Origin: Alphaproteobacteria bacterium
GTDB taxonomy: Bacteria; Pseudomonadota; Alphaproteobacteria; Rhodospirillales; Casp-alpha2
DNA length: 34,517 nucleotides
Direction: 5' to 3'
Assembly: GCA_014382345.1 (NCBI GenBank)
Contig: JACNJX010000062.1
Span: 1 to 34,517 of the forward strand
The translations under genes were made by a program, and so were the position numbers. Shown piece after piece: positions 8,199 to 15,713 of the stretch. Under the pieces are notes generated by a model. That model saw only the letters and a list, made by a program, of their open reading frames with translations, did not search any database and had not been told where the DNA came from. Each line of letters begins with the position of its first letter. Position 1 is the first letter of the stretch.

Positions 8199-8310
8199 CT
8201 ATTTTTTCTTTTTATCGTTTTTGTCCTTCTTCTTTATATCCTTATCGCCGTCTATTTCGCCGTTCTTGTCATGGCTTTTGTTCCTGTCTTCAACTCTTCC
8301 ATGGCGTATT
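8199..8310 (-). other. Lys/Asp-rich open frame without a start (possible gene remnant)
   Basis: On the minus strand, one frame ending in TAG at 8199-8201 reads DKNGEIDGDKDIKKK and then DKNDKKKK. It is open back into the 3' end of the DUF4197 gene, in another frame. No ATG, GTG or TTG lies in this frame in the gap. A nearby ATG (about 8302) with an EEL-type start is in a different frame and stops after 16 codons. It could be a frameshifted small basic/acidic protein or just A-rich spacer; I cannot tell. Confidence 0.25.
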
Positions 8311-8316
8311 TGTGGC

Positions 8317-9075
8317 TCAACCGCTGAACACCCGAGCCAGCAAGTCCGTTGTCCGTTTTGCCGGGTTTTGCCGGATGCCCGCCTCCTCTTTGGCGAGATA
8401 GAAGAACAATCCTTCCAGGGCCATGTTCACAGCGTGGTTTGTCAGGTTGCCCTTTACATCTGGAACAAATGGCATGGACGAGTACTCCCCCATGAGCCGG
8501 TCATACGAGGCGATCGCTCCGACTTCGGCGAGAGATTGATCCACGATTGGTTTGATGACATTCGCCAGGTCGGCAGAAGAAACGCGCTTAAAGTACTGGG
8601 TCGCGGCATCATTAGGGCCATCGTATATCCGCTTTGCATCTTCCAGAGTCATTTCTGTGATTGCCTTCCAGATGATTTCCTTCGTCTTCGGCGCGGCCAC
8701 TTCCGCGGCCCGGTTCAGTTTCAATTCAACCTCGTCGGCCAACGAAGAGAGACCAAACTTCTTCAGCAAACCCTGAATATTTTGCAACTCGGGAGGAAGC
8801 GGAATGTGGATGTCAGGGTCGGAATTGTACCCGTCCGTCGCGCCGACCTGTGACACGACCGCCTCAGTACCAACACGTAGGGCCTCACGAAGCCCCGCGC
8901 CAATGTCCGCAATACTCAAGCTGCCCACAGGATCGCCTGGCGAGGCTGAACTTCCGGAACCCGTGGCGTTTCCTATGGCTCCTTGAAGCGATTGGAGAAG
9001 ATTTTGCTGAGCTGTTGCCGGGGAGGACAAGGCGACCGACATAAGGCTCACCAGAGCGAAAAATCGCACCCACAT
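8317..9075 (-). CDS. DUF4197 family exported protein
   Basis: A 252-residue protein with a Sec signal peptide (about 1-22, ending SSPATAQ). The mature part matches DUF4197: GLREALRVGTEAVVSQVG, then PDIHIPLPPELQNIQGLLKK, then LEDAKRIYDGPNDAATQYF, and the family's usual end RTTDLLARVFSG. The function of DUF4197 is not known; proteins of this type are predicted periplasmic and mostly helical. The start ATG has GGGAGA 9 bases upstream. The gene precedes the OmpA lipoprotein on the same strand, suggesting an envelope-related pair. The last codons agree with the family, so the end at 8317 is not a truncation. Confidence 0.85.
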   Translation of the reverse strand: MWVRFFALVSLMSVALSSPATAQQNLLQSLQGAIGNATGSGSSASPGDPVGSLSIADIGAGLREALRVGTEAVVSQVGATDGYNSDPDIHIPLPPELQNIQGLLKKFGLSSLADEVELKLNRAAEVAAPKTKEIIWKAITEMTLEDAKRIYDGPNDAATQYFKRVSSADLANVIKPIVDQSLAEVGAIASYDRLMGEYSSMPFVPDVKGNLTNHAVNMALEGLFFYLAKEEAGIRQNPAKRTTDLLARVFSG

Positions 9076-9307
9076 GAAACAAAGTCTCCCTAGTTAAATC
9101 CTAGACATTAAGAAGTGGGGGCCAAAGCGGCGACCTTGTAACAATTATCAATGCGGCACCTTGATATGGGTTAGTTTTAAAGTACGTGGTGAGATATGCC
9201 CGGGGCTTCAAGAGCGCGTTAAATTTTAGGTAACCCGTTGACGGCACCGAAACCTCTGGTTTTCTCTGCCCATTTGCTGAGTCGCACAATCAACTGCATC
9301 GCTCGTT
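9076..9307. other. Gap without a recognisable gene
   Basis: No frame here gives a convincing protein on either strand. It lies between the DUF4197 gene and the remains of a phosphorelay pair, and is best read as decayed sequence plus the upstream region of the DUF4197 gene (ribosome binding site GGGAGA at ~9085-9090). Confidence 0.4.
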
Positions 9308-9391
9308 TCAGCCGTTTTTGCCCAGGTTCGCCGATATCATCTTGGCGAACAGAGGATTGTCCCCGACGACGAGGATTTTTTCGCTGCTCAC
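9308..9391 (-). pseudogene. Response-regulator receiver domain, first 27 codons only
   Basis: A GTG start at 9391 with a G-rich stretch just upstream opens a frame reading EKILVVGDNPLFAKMISANL and stopping at TGA 9308. This is the beta1-alpha1 part of a receiver domain (compare ILVVDDN...), but the phosphoacceptor Asp and the rest of the fold are missing. No other frame downstream continues the homology. It follows an Hpt-like remnant on the same strand, so both probably come from one decayed phosphorelay locus. Confidence 0.55.
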
Positions 9392-9443
9392 CCCCCCTTT
9401 ATCACAAATCCATCGAGACCGTGGAGCTATCAAACGGGGGATG

Positions 9444-9680
9444 TCATGTCACTTTAGCTCCCTGTCGGCGGTCTTCGCAAAAACGCACGACCCGAGCGTT
9501 GCGTTCCTGGATCGCCGATTCCACACGTGTTAGCAGCTTCGGAAATTCATTGTTGAATAGGCCGAGCATAAAAAACAACTCGTCTTCATCATCCTCACCA
9601 AGAATTTTGGACAAGCGTTTGAGGTCGATGGCGGGTTGTTCGGGATCTTCCGCAGAAGAACCTTCATCGCCGACACCCAA
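9444..9680 (-). pseudogene. Hpt domain remnant lacking the phosphorylated His
   Basis: This frame of 78 codons has the first helices of a histidine phosphotransfer domain: AIDLKRLSKILGEDDEDELF and MLGLFNNEFPKLLTRVESAI. Where the AHxLKG helix should follow, the sequence reads RFCEDRRQGAK and stops. The parallel frame there reads AKTADRELK before a stop, which also resembles the expected helix without its His. An indel plus point changes would explain this. The frame is open upstream of a TTG at 9680 (SFLGVGDEGSS), so the true N-terminus is unclear. Confidence 0.55.
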
Positions 9681-9707
9681 GAACGACGGACAAACGAAGG
9701 CCTAGGC

Positions 9708-10394
9708 TCACAAATCCTCCGCTACCCGGCCATCGACGACATGAATTCGCCGGTCGGCGCGGGCTGCCAAATCAGGATTGTGGGTGACCATGACCACCGC
9801 CCGTTCGCCGGAATGAGCCAGGTCCTGGAAAATATCGGTGACCCTGTCGGCGTTCTTGGTATCCAGGTTTCCGGTCGGCTCATCAGCGAGCAGGATCGGC
9901 GGGTCATTAGCCAAGGCGCGGGCAACGGCGGCGCGCTGAAGCTGGCCGCCGGAAAGTTGGTGGGGGCGACGCTCCAGATTTTCGGCCAGGTCCAGATCGT
10001 CAAGGATCGCCGCCGCCCGCTCCCGCATCTCCCCCTCCGGGCACCCACCGAGCCGCCGCATGGGAATGAGCACGTTTTCGATGATCGTGAACTCGGGCAG
10101 CAAAAAGTGGAATTGAAAGACGAAGCCGATCCGCGCCAGACGCACCCCGGAACGGCCATCTTCGGTCAGCGTTTCCGTATCGATGCCTTTCAACCATACC
10201 GTCCCTTCCGTAGGCCGGTCGAGCAGGCCAAGCAAATAAAGCAACGACGATTTTCCCGACCCTGACGGCCCGGTCACGGCAATGAACTCGCCAGCGCCGA
10301 CCGTGACGTCAATGTCCCGGACCAAGGTCACCGGCACCGGCCCGGGCAGCACCCGTGTCATGGCGCGGGTCTCGATAAGCGCGGAACCGTTCAT
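9708..10394 (-). CDS. ABC transporter ATP-binding subunit (MacB/LolD/DevA type)
   Basis: A 228-residue ATPase. Walker A GPSGSGKS is at 42-49, the Q-loop Gln at 94 (FVFQFH), the signature LSGGQ at 147-151, Walker B ILLADEPTGNLD at 167-178, and the switch His at 205. The short EPTGNLD-type protein belongs to the family that powers FtsX-like permeases. The ATG at 10394 overlaps the permease stop by four bases (ATGA); the frame is open further upstream inside the permease gene, but that overlap sets the start. It is the last gene of the adaptor-permease-ATPase operon. Confidence 0.92.
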   Translation of the reverse strand: MNGSALIETRAMTRVLPGPVPVTLVRDIDVTVGAGEFIAVTGPSGSGKSSLLYLLGLLDRPTEGTVWLKGIDTETLTEDGRSGVRLARIGFVFQFHFLLPEFTIIENVLIPMRRLGGCPEGEMRERAAAILDDLDLAENLERRPHQLSGGQLQRAAVARALANDPPILLADEPTGNLDTKNADRVTDIFQDLAHSGERAVVMVTHNPDLAARADRRIHVVDGRVAEDL

Positions 10395-11635
10395 GTTGTC
10401 CCCCGGATGATATCGACGGGATTGAGCCGGGCCGCCTTGCGTGCAGGAAGGTACCCGGCGACGGTGGCGGCGATAATCGCGGCCGCCCCGGCTATCAAAT
10501 AATGGGTCAGGGAGAACAAGACCGGCAATCGCGTCCATTCCGTAAACATCGCGACCTCAACACGTACCGCGCCGAGAAGCCGATAGAGGACATACCCCAG
10601 CACCCAGCCGAGGATGGTGCCGATACATCCCATCATCAGGCCCTCGAAAAGGAAGAGTCGGCGGATATCCCTTTCCTCGAAGCCGATGGATTTCAGAATG
10701 GCGATGTCGCGGACCTTCTCAAACGTGATGGTGGAGACAATGTTGAAGATGCCGAAGGCGGCAACGATGAGGATGCTGCTGACGGTGGTATAGATGATGA
10801 TGTTTCGGATTTTGAATACCTCGAGGACACCCTGGTTGGCCTCTTGCCAGGATTCGGCGCGGTACCCCATACGGGCTTCAATACGACGCGCCATTCCTTG
10901 CGCGCGGGTGGCATCCTTGAGCCTGAGATGAATCGCGTTAACGACATTGGGGCGGTCGAGCAGGACCTGGACCCGCTTCAGAAGCGCATACCCCTGCGCC
11001 TGATCCATGGCGATGATGCCGGTGTGGAAGATGCCCACGACCTTCATCTTCAGCAGCACCCCGGCCGGCGATGATGCGGACAGCGTCGATCCGATTTCGA
11101 CACCGAGCTTGTCCGCCAGACCCCGGCCCAGAATGACGCCGTTTGCGACCGTATAAAGATCATCAAGGAAACCGGCTGTCAGATCCTCCTCTATTTCAGA
11201 GACGCGCCGTTCCAGTTTCGGCTCGATGCCGACGAGCGCCGCCGATACGTCCTTGCCGCCATAGCGCATGACGACTTCCCCCCTGAGGTTTGGCGCCGCC
11301 GCAACGCCGGGAATGCCGTTGAGTGACACCACGTGGGGCTTCGGATTGCGAATGCCGCGCAGTTCCTCCTTGGGTTTAACTCCGGAAAGAGAGACAGCGC
11401 CATTTTGATAATGCCGCTCCACAGGCTGGCGCGGCGGATTGCGGTATTCATCCTTGACCACGACATGCGGAGAAGAGTTGACAATGCGGTCGATGAAATC
11501 CTGTTGCGAGCCCGTCATCAGGGATGCCAACGCAATCGAAAAACCGACCCCCGTCATGACCCCGATGACCGACAGAACGGTTTGGCGAAGCCGTCCCTTT
11601 ATGTGGGTCAACGCGATATCCAGGAGGAGTTTCAT
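10391..11635 (-). CDS. ABC transporter permease, FtsX/MacB/DevC type
   Basis: A 414-residue permease. One membrane helix at ~20-42 is followed by a large periplasmic domain (~43-270), and then three helices near ~278-302, ~330-355 and ~378-400. This is the MacB-like four-helix layout. The segment STITFEKVRDIAILKSIGFE before the third helix is the conserved FtsX-domain coupling region, and the C-terminus ends ARKAARLNPVDIIRG as in the family. It works with the ATPase at 9708 and the adaptor at 11632. Overlaps of four bases on both sides indicate translational coupling. No outer-membrane TolC gene is nearby. The exported substrate is unknown. Confidence 0.92.
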   Translation of the reverse strand: MKLLLDIALTHIKGRLRQTVLSVIGVMTGVGFSIALASLMTGSQQDFIDRIVNSSPHVVVKDEYRNPPRQPVERHYQNGAVSLSGVKPKEELRGIRNPKPHVVSLNGIPGVAAAPNLRGEVVMRYGGKDVSAALVGIEPKLERRVSEIEEDLTAGFLDDLYTVANGVILGRGLADKLGVEIGSTLSASSPAGVLLKMKVVGIFHTGIIAMDQAQGYALLKRVQVLLDRPNVVNAIHLRLKDATRAQGMARRIEARMGYRAESWQEANQGVLEVFKIRNIIIYTTVSSILIVAAFGIFNIVSTITFEKVRDIAILKSIGFEERDIRRLFLFEGLMMGCIGTILGWVLGYVLYRLLGAVRVEVAMFTEWTRLPVLFSLTHYLIAGAAAIIAATVAGYLPARKAARLNPVDIIRGTT

Positions 11636-12645
11636 TTGTTGTCGTCCGCAGTCGCACGTGCCCGCACCCGGCTGCCGTCGCCGAGATCTTCGGGCGGATC
11701 GAGAATAATCGTGGTATCCGCGTCAAGGCCCTTGGTAATTTGCACCCGGGTCTGACCCTTGATGGCCGTCGTCACCGGCCGGGAAACAGCGCGTCCGCTT
11801 TCAAGCGCAAAGACCTTGCCATCGCGGACGGCGTCAATGGGCACCAACAGGGCCGCGTCGACCGCATGGACGACGATATTGATTTCCGTCGTCATGCCGA
11901 TCATCAGCGGCGTATCGCCGGGCAGCGTGACCCTGACCCGATAGCTCTTGTTGACCGGGTCTCCCTTCGGGGTGATGCGCGCGACACGCCCCGCGAGGTC
12001 ACGGCCCGGAAAGGCATCTGCCTTGATCATCGTGTGCTGACCGGCCCTGACCAGCGGGATATCCTCTTCATCAACCTCGGCGGTAATCCAAAGCGGCTTC
12101 GGCGGACCGACCCAGAACAGCACAGCGCCGGCTTCAGCGATTTCGCCGACCTCGCCGTCCCGGCGCAGGACGACCCCGTCGATGGGGGCGCGGATGGTAT
12201 AGTCCGTCAACCGTTCCCGTGCTCCAGCGATAGCCGCATGAATGCGTTGGTGCTCGCTCTCGATACGTTCATAACTCTGGTTGCTGACGGTGTTGGTCTC
12301 GCGAAGCCGCCTGTAGCGGTCCTGCTCTTTATGAAGAAAGGCCTCCTGAACTTCCAGTTCACGGACGATGGCGGTTTGTTCCTCGTCGTTGAGACGTGCC
12401 AGGACGTCGCCCTTGGCCACCCTGTTTCCCTCGCACCGGCAGTGCTCCAAGATGCGCCCGCGAACGATGGATGCCACCTTCGCCCATTCGACGGGTTCAA
12501 CGACGCCGGTGGCATAGACGGCCTCAACGGCAGGTCCCTGCTGCGGTTTTCCGATAGTCACCGCCGGGGCCGAGAAATACCAAAACGCGATTCCCCCACC
12601 GGCCACGGCGACCGCCAGCATTAGGGTGGCTTTCCAGAAACGCAC
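11632..12645 (-). CDS. Periplasmic adaptor (membrane fusion protein) of the ABC exporter
   Basis: A 337-residue HlyD/MacA-like adaptor. An N-terminal membrane segment (~5-25) is followed by a biotinyl-lipoyl half (GRILEHCRCEGNRVAKGDVL), a coiled-coil hairpin (EQTAIVRELEVQEAFLHKEQ through the QSYERIESEHQRI part), the second lipoyl half (YTIRAPIDGVVLRRDGEVGE), and beta-barrel and membrane-proximal domains. I place the start at a GTG (12645), because AAGGAAGGA lies 9 bases ahead. An in-frame ATG at 12675 (10 codons longer) has a weaker site. It is first in the operon and would bridge the permease to an outer-membrane channel encoded elsewhere. The layout resembles DevBCA-type exporters. Confidence 0.88.
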   Translation of the reverse strand: MRFWKATLMLAVAVAGGGIAFWYFSAPAVTIGKPQQGPAVEAVYATGVVEPVEWAKVASIVRGRILEHCRCEGNRVAKGDVLARLNDEEQTAIVRELEVQEAFLHKEQDRYRRLRETNTVSNQSYERIESEHQRIHAAIAGARERLTDYTIRAPIDGVVLRRDGEVGEIAEAGAVLFWVGPPKPLWITAEVDEEDIPLVRAGQHTMIKADAFPGRDLAGRVARITPKGDPVNKSYRVRVTLPGDTPLMIGMTTEINIVVHAVDAALLVPIDAVRDGKVFALESGRAVSRPVTTAIKGQTRVQITKGLDADTTIILDPPEDLGDGSRVRARATADDNK

Positions 12646-12726
12646 GCCTTTATTTCCTTCCTTCGTACCCACCATAGCAAACGGACCGACTCTCTGGGTA
12701 GCCCTGCTAGCAGAGGACCACAACCT

Positions 12727-12856
12727 TCACCTGACTGCCTTTTCAGGCTGCATCCGTTCCAGTTCCAGTTCGTGCATGCGGAACTTCTGAACCTTGCCGG
12801 TGACGGTGGTCGGGAATTCGTCGACGAACCGGATAAACCGCGGCGCCTTGAAATGG
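12727..12856 (-). pseudogene. Acyl-CoA synthetase (AMP-binding), 3' fragment
   Basis: The encoded segment [20 protein letters not shown], then [16 protein letters not shown], is the extreme C-terminus of acyl-CoA/AMP ligases, including the catalytic Lys of the TGKVQK motif. Everything before HFKAPR is missing. The frame continues upstream as [14 protein letters not shown], which does not belong to the ligase. The break falls exactly next to a GTATACGGGGACAG motif (12858 on), so an insertion or deletion linked to a mobile element probably removed the gene's front. Confidence 0.7.
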
Positions 12857-12915
12857 GGTGTATACGGGGACAGTTTACCTAATTCCCTCTGGCTCATCCC
12901 CATTTCCCCCATTGC
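12857..12915. mobile_element. Possible mobile-element end next to the ligase fragment
   Basis: The motif GTGTATACGGGGACAG then TTTACC (12858-12879) resembles the TGTCCCC-type ends I associate with small transposon families, and the adjacent minus-strand frame begins MSQRELGKL, loosely like the start of some IS transposases. No transposase gene or matching second end is seen. It is a remnant at most. Confidence 0.3.
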
Positions 12916-12916
12916 A

Positions 12917-13105
12917 TTACATTCCCATACCAAGCAGCTTGTCGAGAATCAGGAAAACGACAAGCATGGAACCCAGGAAGATCCCGAAGAACACCACGCT
13001 CCGCTCTTTGAAGCGAGCCCCCCGGGATTGCTCAATCCGCTCCAGAACCCTGTCAGATAAAAAGTAAAGGGCCGCCGCGACAAGAATCATAATCACGAAG
13101 TTCAA
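12917..13105 (-). CDS. Small membrane protein, unknown function
   Basis: A 62-residue protein with two hydrophobic helices (~2-18 and ~38-58) separated by a charged loop ([19 protein letters not shown]). The start is a TTG at 13105, preceded at 8 bases by GGAG. An ATG five codons in lacks a proper site. I do not recognise the family. It lies between the ligase fragment and a small secreted protein on the same strand, and could be cotranscribed with the latter (50-base gap). Confidence 0.6.
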   Translation of the reverse strand: MNFVIMILVAAALYFLSDRVLERIEQSRGARFKERSVVFFGIFLGSMLVVFLILDKLLGMGM

Positions 13106-13155
13106 GGATTTTTCTCCATTGAAGGACGGTTTACGTCTTTAAGGACAAGGCCCTA

Positions 13156-13434
13156 TCACTGGGGCGCGCAGCCGACGCATTGAACGGCGCCGCCGAGGCC
13201 GAGTTTGCCGCCAAGGTTCAGGTTGCCGCCGAGTTGCACGGGACTGGCGAAGCGCACCGTTATCGTTCCCAGTCCCGAAGTCGTGCCAATCTTCTTGGAC
13301 GCCGCGGCAAACGCGGAGTCGACGCCGAAGGCCGGGACGAAAGCATGCGCCAGGACGCCGAAGGCGAGCGCCGCCAGGATGACCTTGACAGAGGTCTCCA
13401 GTTTGACTTCGTGTTTAACCGTTCCTTTGCTCAT
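13156..13434 (-). CDS. Small secreted Gly/Leu-repeat protein ending in CxxC
   Basis: A 92-residue protein not recognised by family. The N-terminus is charged, then a hydrophobic stretch (~17-38) leads to a signal-peptidase-like site after AFA at 43. The mature ~49 residues contain TITVRFASPVQLGG, then a short repeat of the form LGGNLNLGGKLGLGG (~68-82), and finish with CVGCAPQ (Cys86, Cys89). The ATG has AGGAG 8 bases upstream and a candidate promoter at 13520-13549. The repeat and terminal CxxC suggest a self-assembling or metal/disulfide-binding peptide; a modified-peptide precursor is possible, but no maturation enzyme is nearby. Confidence 0.65.
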   Translation of the reverse strand: MSKGTVKHEVKLETSVKVILAALAFGVLAHAFVPAFGVDSAFAAASKKIGTTSGLGTITVRFASPVQLGGNLNLGGKLGLGGAVQCVGCAPQ

Positions 13435-13519
13435 GGTGGAATCTCCTGTGGTTAGGGTTTCTTGATCCGGGTTTTCGTCCTCTGGCCGGTTGCGCCGACA
13501 GGGGTAAATTTCAGGCGCT

Positions 13520-13549
13520 ATTTTAGCCTTCTTTTTCGGTGCCGGTCAT
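13520..13549 (-). promoter_or_regulatory. Candidate promoter of the small secreted protein gene
   Basis: On the minus strand, ATGACC (13544-13549) and TAAAAT (13520-13525) are 18 bases apart. The start codon lies about 85 bases downstream, leaving a leader of ~75 bases in which I see no further structure. Confidence 0.45.
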
Positions 13550-13689
13550 GCTTTCCGCGTACCGCCGCTTGCGAAACCCGGGAAACCGCCAATCCTTGCT
13601 GGAAATACCAGCCCTAACATTGGATACTGCCGGGATTCGGGCCGGGACCAACCGGTTCGGATGACGAGTAAAATCAGAGAGACCATTTA

Positions 13690-14760
13690 GTGGCCCAGAA
13701 AACAGCAAAGAAAAGAGCATTGATCACCGGCGTCACCGGACAGGATGGCGCGCTGCTGGCGGAGTTCCTGCTCGGCAAAGGTTACGAGGTGCACGGCGTC
13801 AAGCGGCGCTCGTCGTCGTTCAACACGGGCCGCGTCGATCACCTGTATGCCGACCCGCACCAACAGGGCGTGTCTTTCCACCTGCATTTCGGCGACATGA
13901 CCGACGCCACCAACCTGATCCGCATCGTCCAGGAAACCCAGCCCGACGAGATCTATAACCTGGCGGCGCAAAGCCATGTGCATGTCAGTTTCGAAACCGC
14001 CGAATACACCGCCAACGCCGACGCGCTCGGCCCGCTTCGCCTGCTGGAAGCCATCCGCATCCTGAAACGGGAAGACAAAACCCGGTTTTATCAGGCCTCG
14101 ACGTCGGAACTGTACGGCAACACGCCGCCGCCGCAGAACGAACAAACCCCCTTCGCGCCCCGCAGCCCCTATGCGTCGGCCAAGTTGTACGCCTATTCCA
14201 TCACCGACAACTACCGCGAGGCCTACGGCATGTTCGCCTGCAACGGCATCCTGTTTAACCACGAAGGCCCGACCCGGGGCGAAACCTTCGTCACCAGGAA
14301 GATCACCCGCGCCGCCGCCGCCATCAAACTCGGCCGCCAGGACTGCCTCTACCTCGGCAATCTGAACGCCAAGCGCGACTGGGGCGATGCTAGGGATTTC
14401 GTCGAAGGCATGTGGCTGATGCTGCAACAGGACACGGCGGAAAACTTCGTGCTCGCCACCGGCGAAAGCCATTCGGTCCGGGAGTTCGCTGAAAATGCCT
14501 TCGCCGCGATGGATATTGCGATCGAATGGCAGGGCTCCGGCGTCGATGAAAAAGGCATCGAGACCACCACCGGCAAGACCCTTATCAAGGTCGATCCCCG
14601 CTACTTCCGCCCGACAGAGGTCGACTTCCTCTGTGGCGATGCCAGCAAGGCGAAGGAAAAACTGGGCTGGGAGCCGAAAATCACATTCAAGCAACTGGTC
14701 GCCGACATGGCGGCGTCTGACCTCGAATACTTCAAGACTCACCCGGATGAAAATGCCTGA
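13690..14760 (+). CDS. gmd: GDP-mannose 4,6-dehydratase
   Basis: A 356-residue short-chain dehydratase that converts GDP-D-mannose to GDP-4-keto-6-deoxy-D-mannose, the first step to GDP-L-fucose and related sugars. The NADP-binding motif GVTGQDG is at 14-20. The catalytic TSE (138-140) and the YASAK motif (Tyr161, Lys165) are present, as is [14 protein letters not shown], typical of GMD. The start is GTG 13690 with an AGAGAG 10 bases upstream. Its 3' end overlaps the start of fcl, so the two are coupled. No nucleotide-sugar transferase cluster surrounds the pair. Confidence 0.95.
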   Translation: MAQKTAKKRALITGVTGQDGALLAEFLLGKGYEVHGVKRRSSSFNTGRVDHLYADPHQQGVSFHLHFGDMTDATNLIRIVQETQPDEIYNLAAQSHVHVSFETAEYTANADALGPLRLLEAIRILKREDKTRFYQASTSELYGNTPPPQNEQTPFAPRSPYASAKLYAYSITDNYREAYGMFACNGILFNHEGPTRGETFVTRKITRAAAAIKLGRQDCLYLGNLNAKRDWGDARDFVEGMWLMLQQDTAENFVLATGESHSVREFAENAFAAMDIAIEWQGSGVDEKGIETTTGKTLIKVDPRYFRPTEVDFLCGDASKAKEKLGWEPKITFKQLVADMAASDLEYFKTHPDENA

Positions 14761-15703
14761 AGACCTCTATTCCCTTTCGGCCAAGCGGGTCTGGGTCGCC
14801 GGACACCGCGGTATGGTCGGCTCCGCCCTGGTGCGCCGGCTGGAAGACGAAAACTGTGAAGTCCTCACCGCCGGGCGCGATGTCATGGACCTCCGCGATC
14901 AGGCCGCCGTCCACGCCTGGGTGGGATCGGAGAAGCCCGATGCCGTGTTCCTGGCCGCGGCCACCGTCGGCGGTATTCACGCCAACCGCTCTCGTCCGGC
15001 GGAATTCCTCTACGACAACCTGATGATCGAGGCCAACATCATCCATGCGGCTTTTGAGAACGCCGTGGAAAAACTGATGTTCCTGGGCTCGTCCTGCATC
15101 TACCCGAAGCTGGCGCCCCAGCCCATGCGCGAAGAAGAGCTTCTGGGCGGGCCGCTGGAGCCGACCAACCAATGGTACGCCATCGCCAAGATTTCCGGCA
15201 TCATGCTGTGCCAGGCCTTCCGGGAGCAGCACGGCTGCGATTACATTTCCGCCCAGCCGACGAATCTCTACGGCATCGGCGACAATTTCGATCTGGAATC
15301 CAGCCACGTCATTCCCGCCCTGATAGCCAAGGCGCACACGGCCAAAACCGAAGGCGCAGCCAGCATGGGCGTTTGGGGCAGCGGCGATCCGAAACGGGAA
15401 TTCCTGTTCACCGACGACCTGGCCGACGCGCTGGTCTACATGATGAAACACTATTCCGACGACACGCAGATCAACGTCGGAACCGGCGAGGACCTTACCA
15501 TCCGCGACATCGCGGAGCAGGTGTGCCGGACCGTCGGCTTCGAAGGCGAATTGGCCTTCGATACCTCCATGCCCGACGGCTCGCCCCGCAAGCTGCTCAA
15601 CGTCGACCGTTTGACGGCCATGGGCTGGACGGCGAAGACCTCGCTCGAAGACGGACTCCGCCAGACCTACGACTGGTATCTCGAAAATTACGTGAACGGC
15701 TAG
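14747..15703 (+). CDS. fcl: GDP-L-fucose synthase
   Basis: A 318-residue epimerase/reductase that turns GDP-4-keto-6-deoxy-mannose into GDP-L-fucose using NADPH. The Rossmann motif is [10 protein letters not shown] (~18-27). SSCIYPK holds the catalytic Ser/Cys region, and Tyr144/Lys148 form [25 protein letters not shown] and [11 protein letters not shown] are family signatures. Two ATGs (14747 and 14753) are possible; I take the first, though neither has a strong ribosome site, consistent with coupling to gmd, which it overlaps. The product would feed fucosylation of a surface polysaccharide or of a glycosylated protein. Confidence 0.95.
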   Translation: MKMPEDLYSLSAKRVWVAGHRGMVGSALVRRLEDENCEVLTAGRDVMDLRDQAAVHAWVGSEKPDAVFLAAATVGGIHANRSRPAEFLYDNLMIEANIIHAAFENAVEKLMFLGSSCIYPKLAPQPMREEELLGGPLEPTNQWYAIAKISGIMLCQAFREQHGCDYISAQPTNLYGIGDNFDLESSHVIPALIAKAHTAKTEGAASMGVWGSGDPKREFLFTDDLADALVYMMKHYSDDTQINVGTGEDLTIRDIAEQVCRTVGFEGELAFDTSMPDGSPRKLLNVDRLTAMGWTAKTSLEDGLRQTYDWYLENYVNG

Positions 15704-15713
15704 ATTTTTTCGA

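Noticed and set aside
9101-9289. A 62-codon minus-strand open frame
   Set aside because: No homology, no ribosome site and poor composition; treated as spacer.
7106-9700. An integrative element at tRNA-Glu
   Set aside because: No integrase and no repeat of the tRNA 3' end are visible; only gene decay is seen.
13523-13720. A 65-codon minus-strand open frame upstream of gmd
   Set aside because: Overlaps the gmd start and the candidate promoter of the secreted protein; no family or ribosome site.
13687-14742. A 351-codon minus-strand frame across gmd
   Set aside because: Shadow of gmd, whose catalytic residues and motifs are unmistakable on the plus strand.
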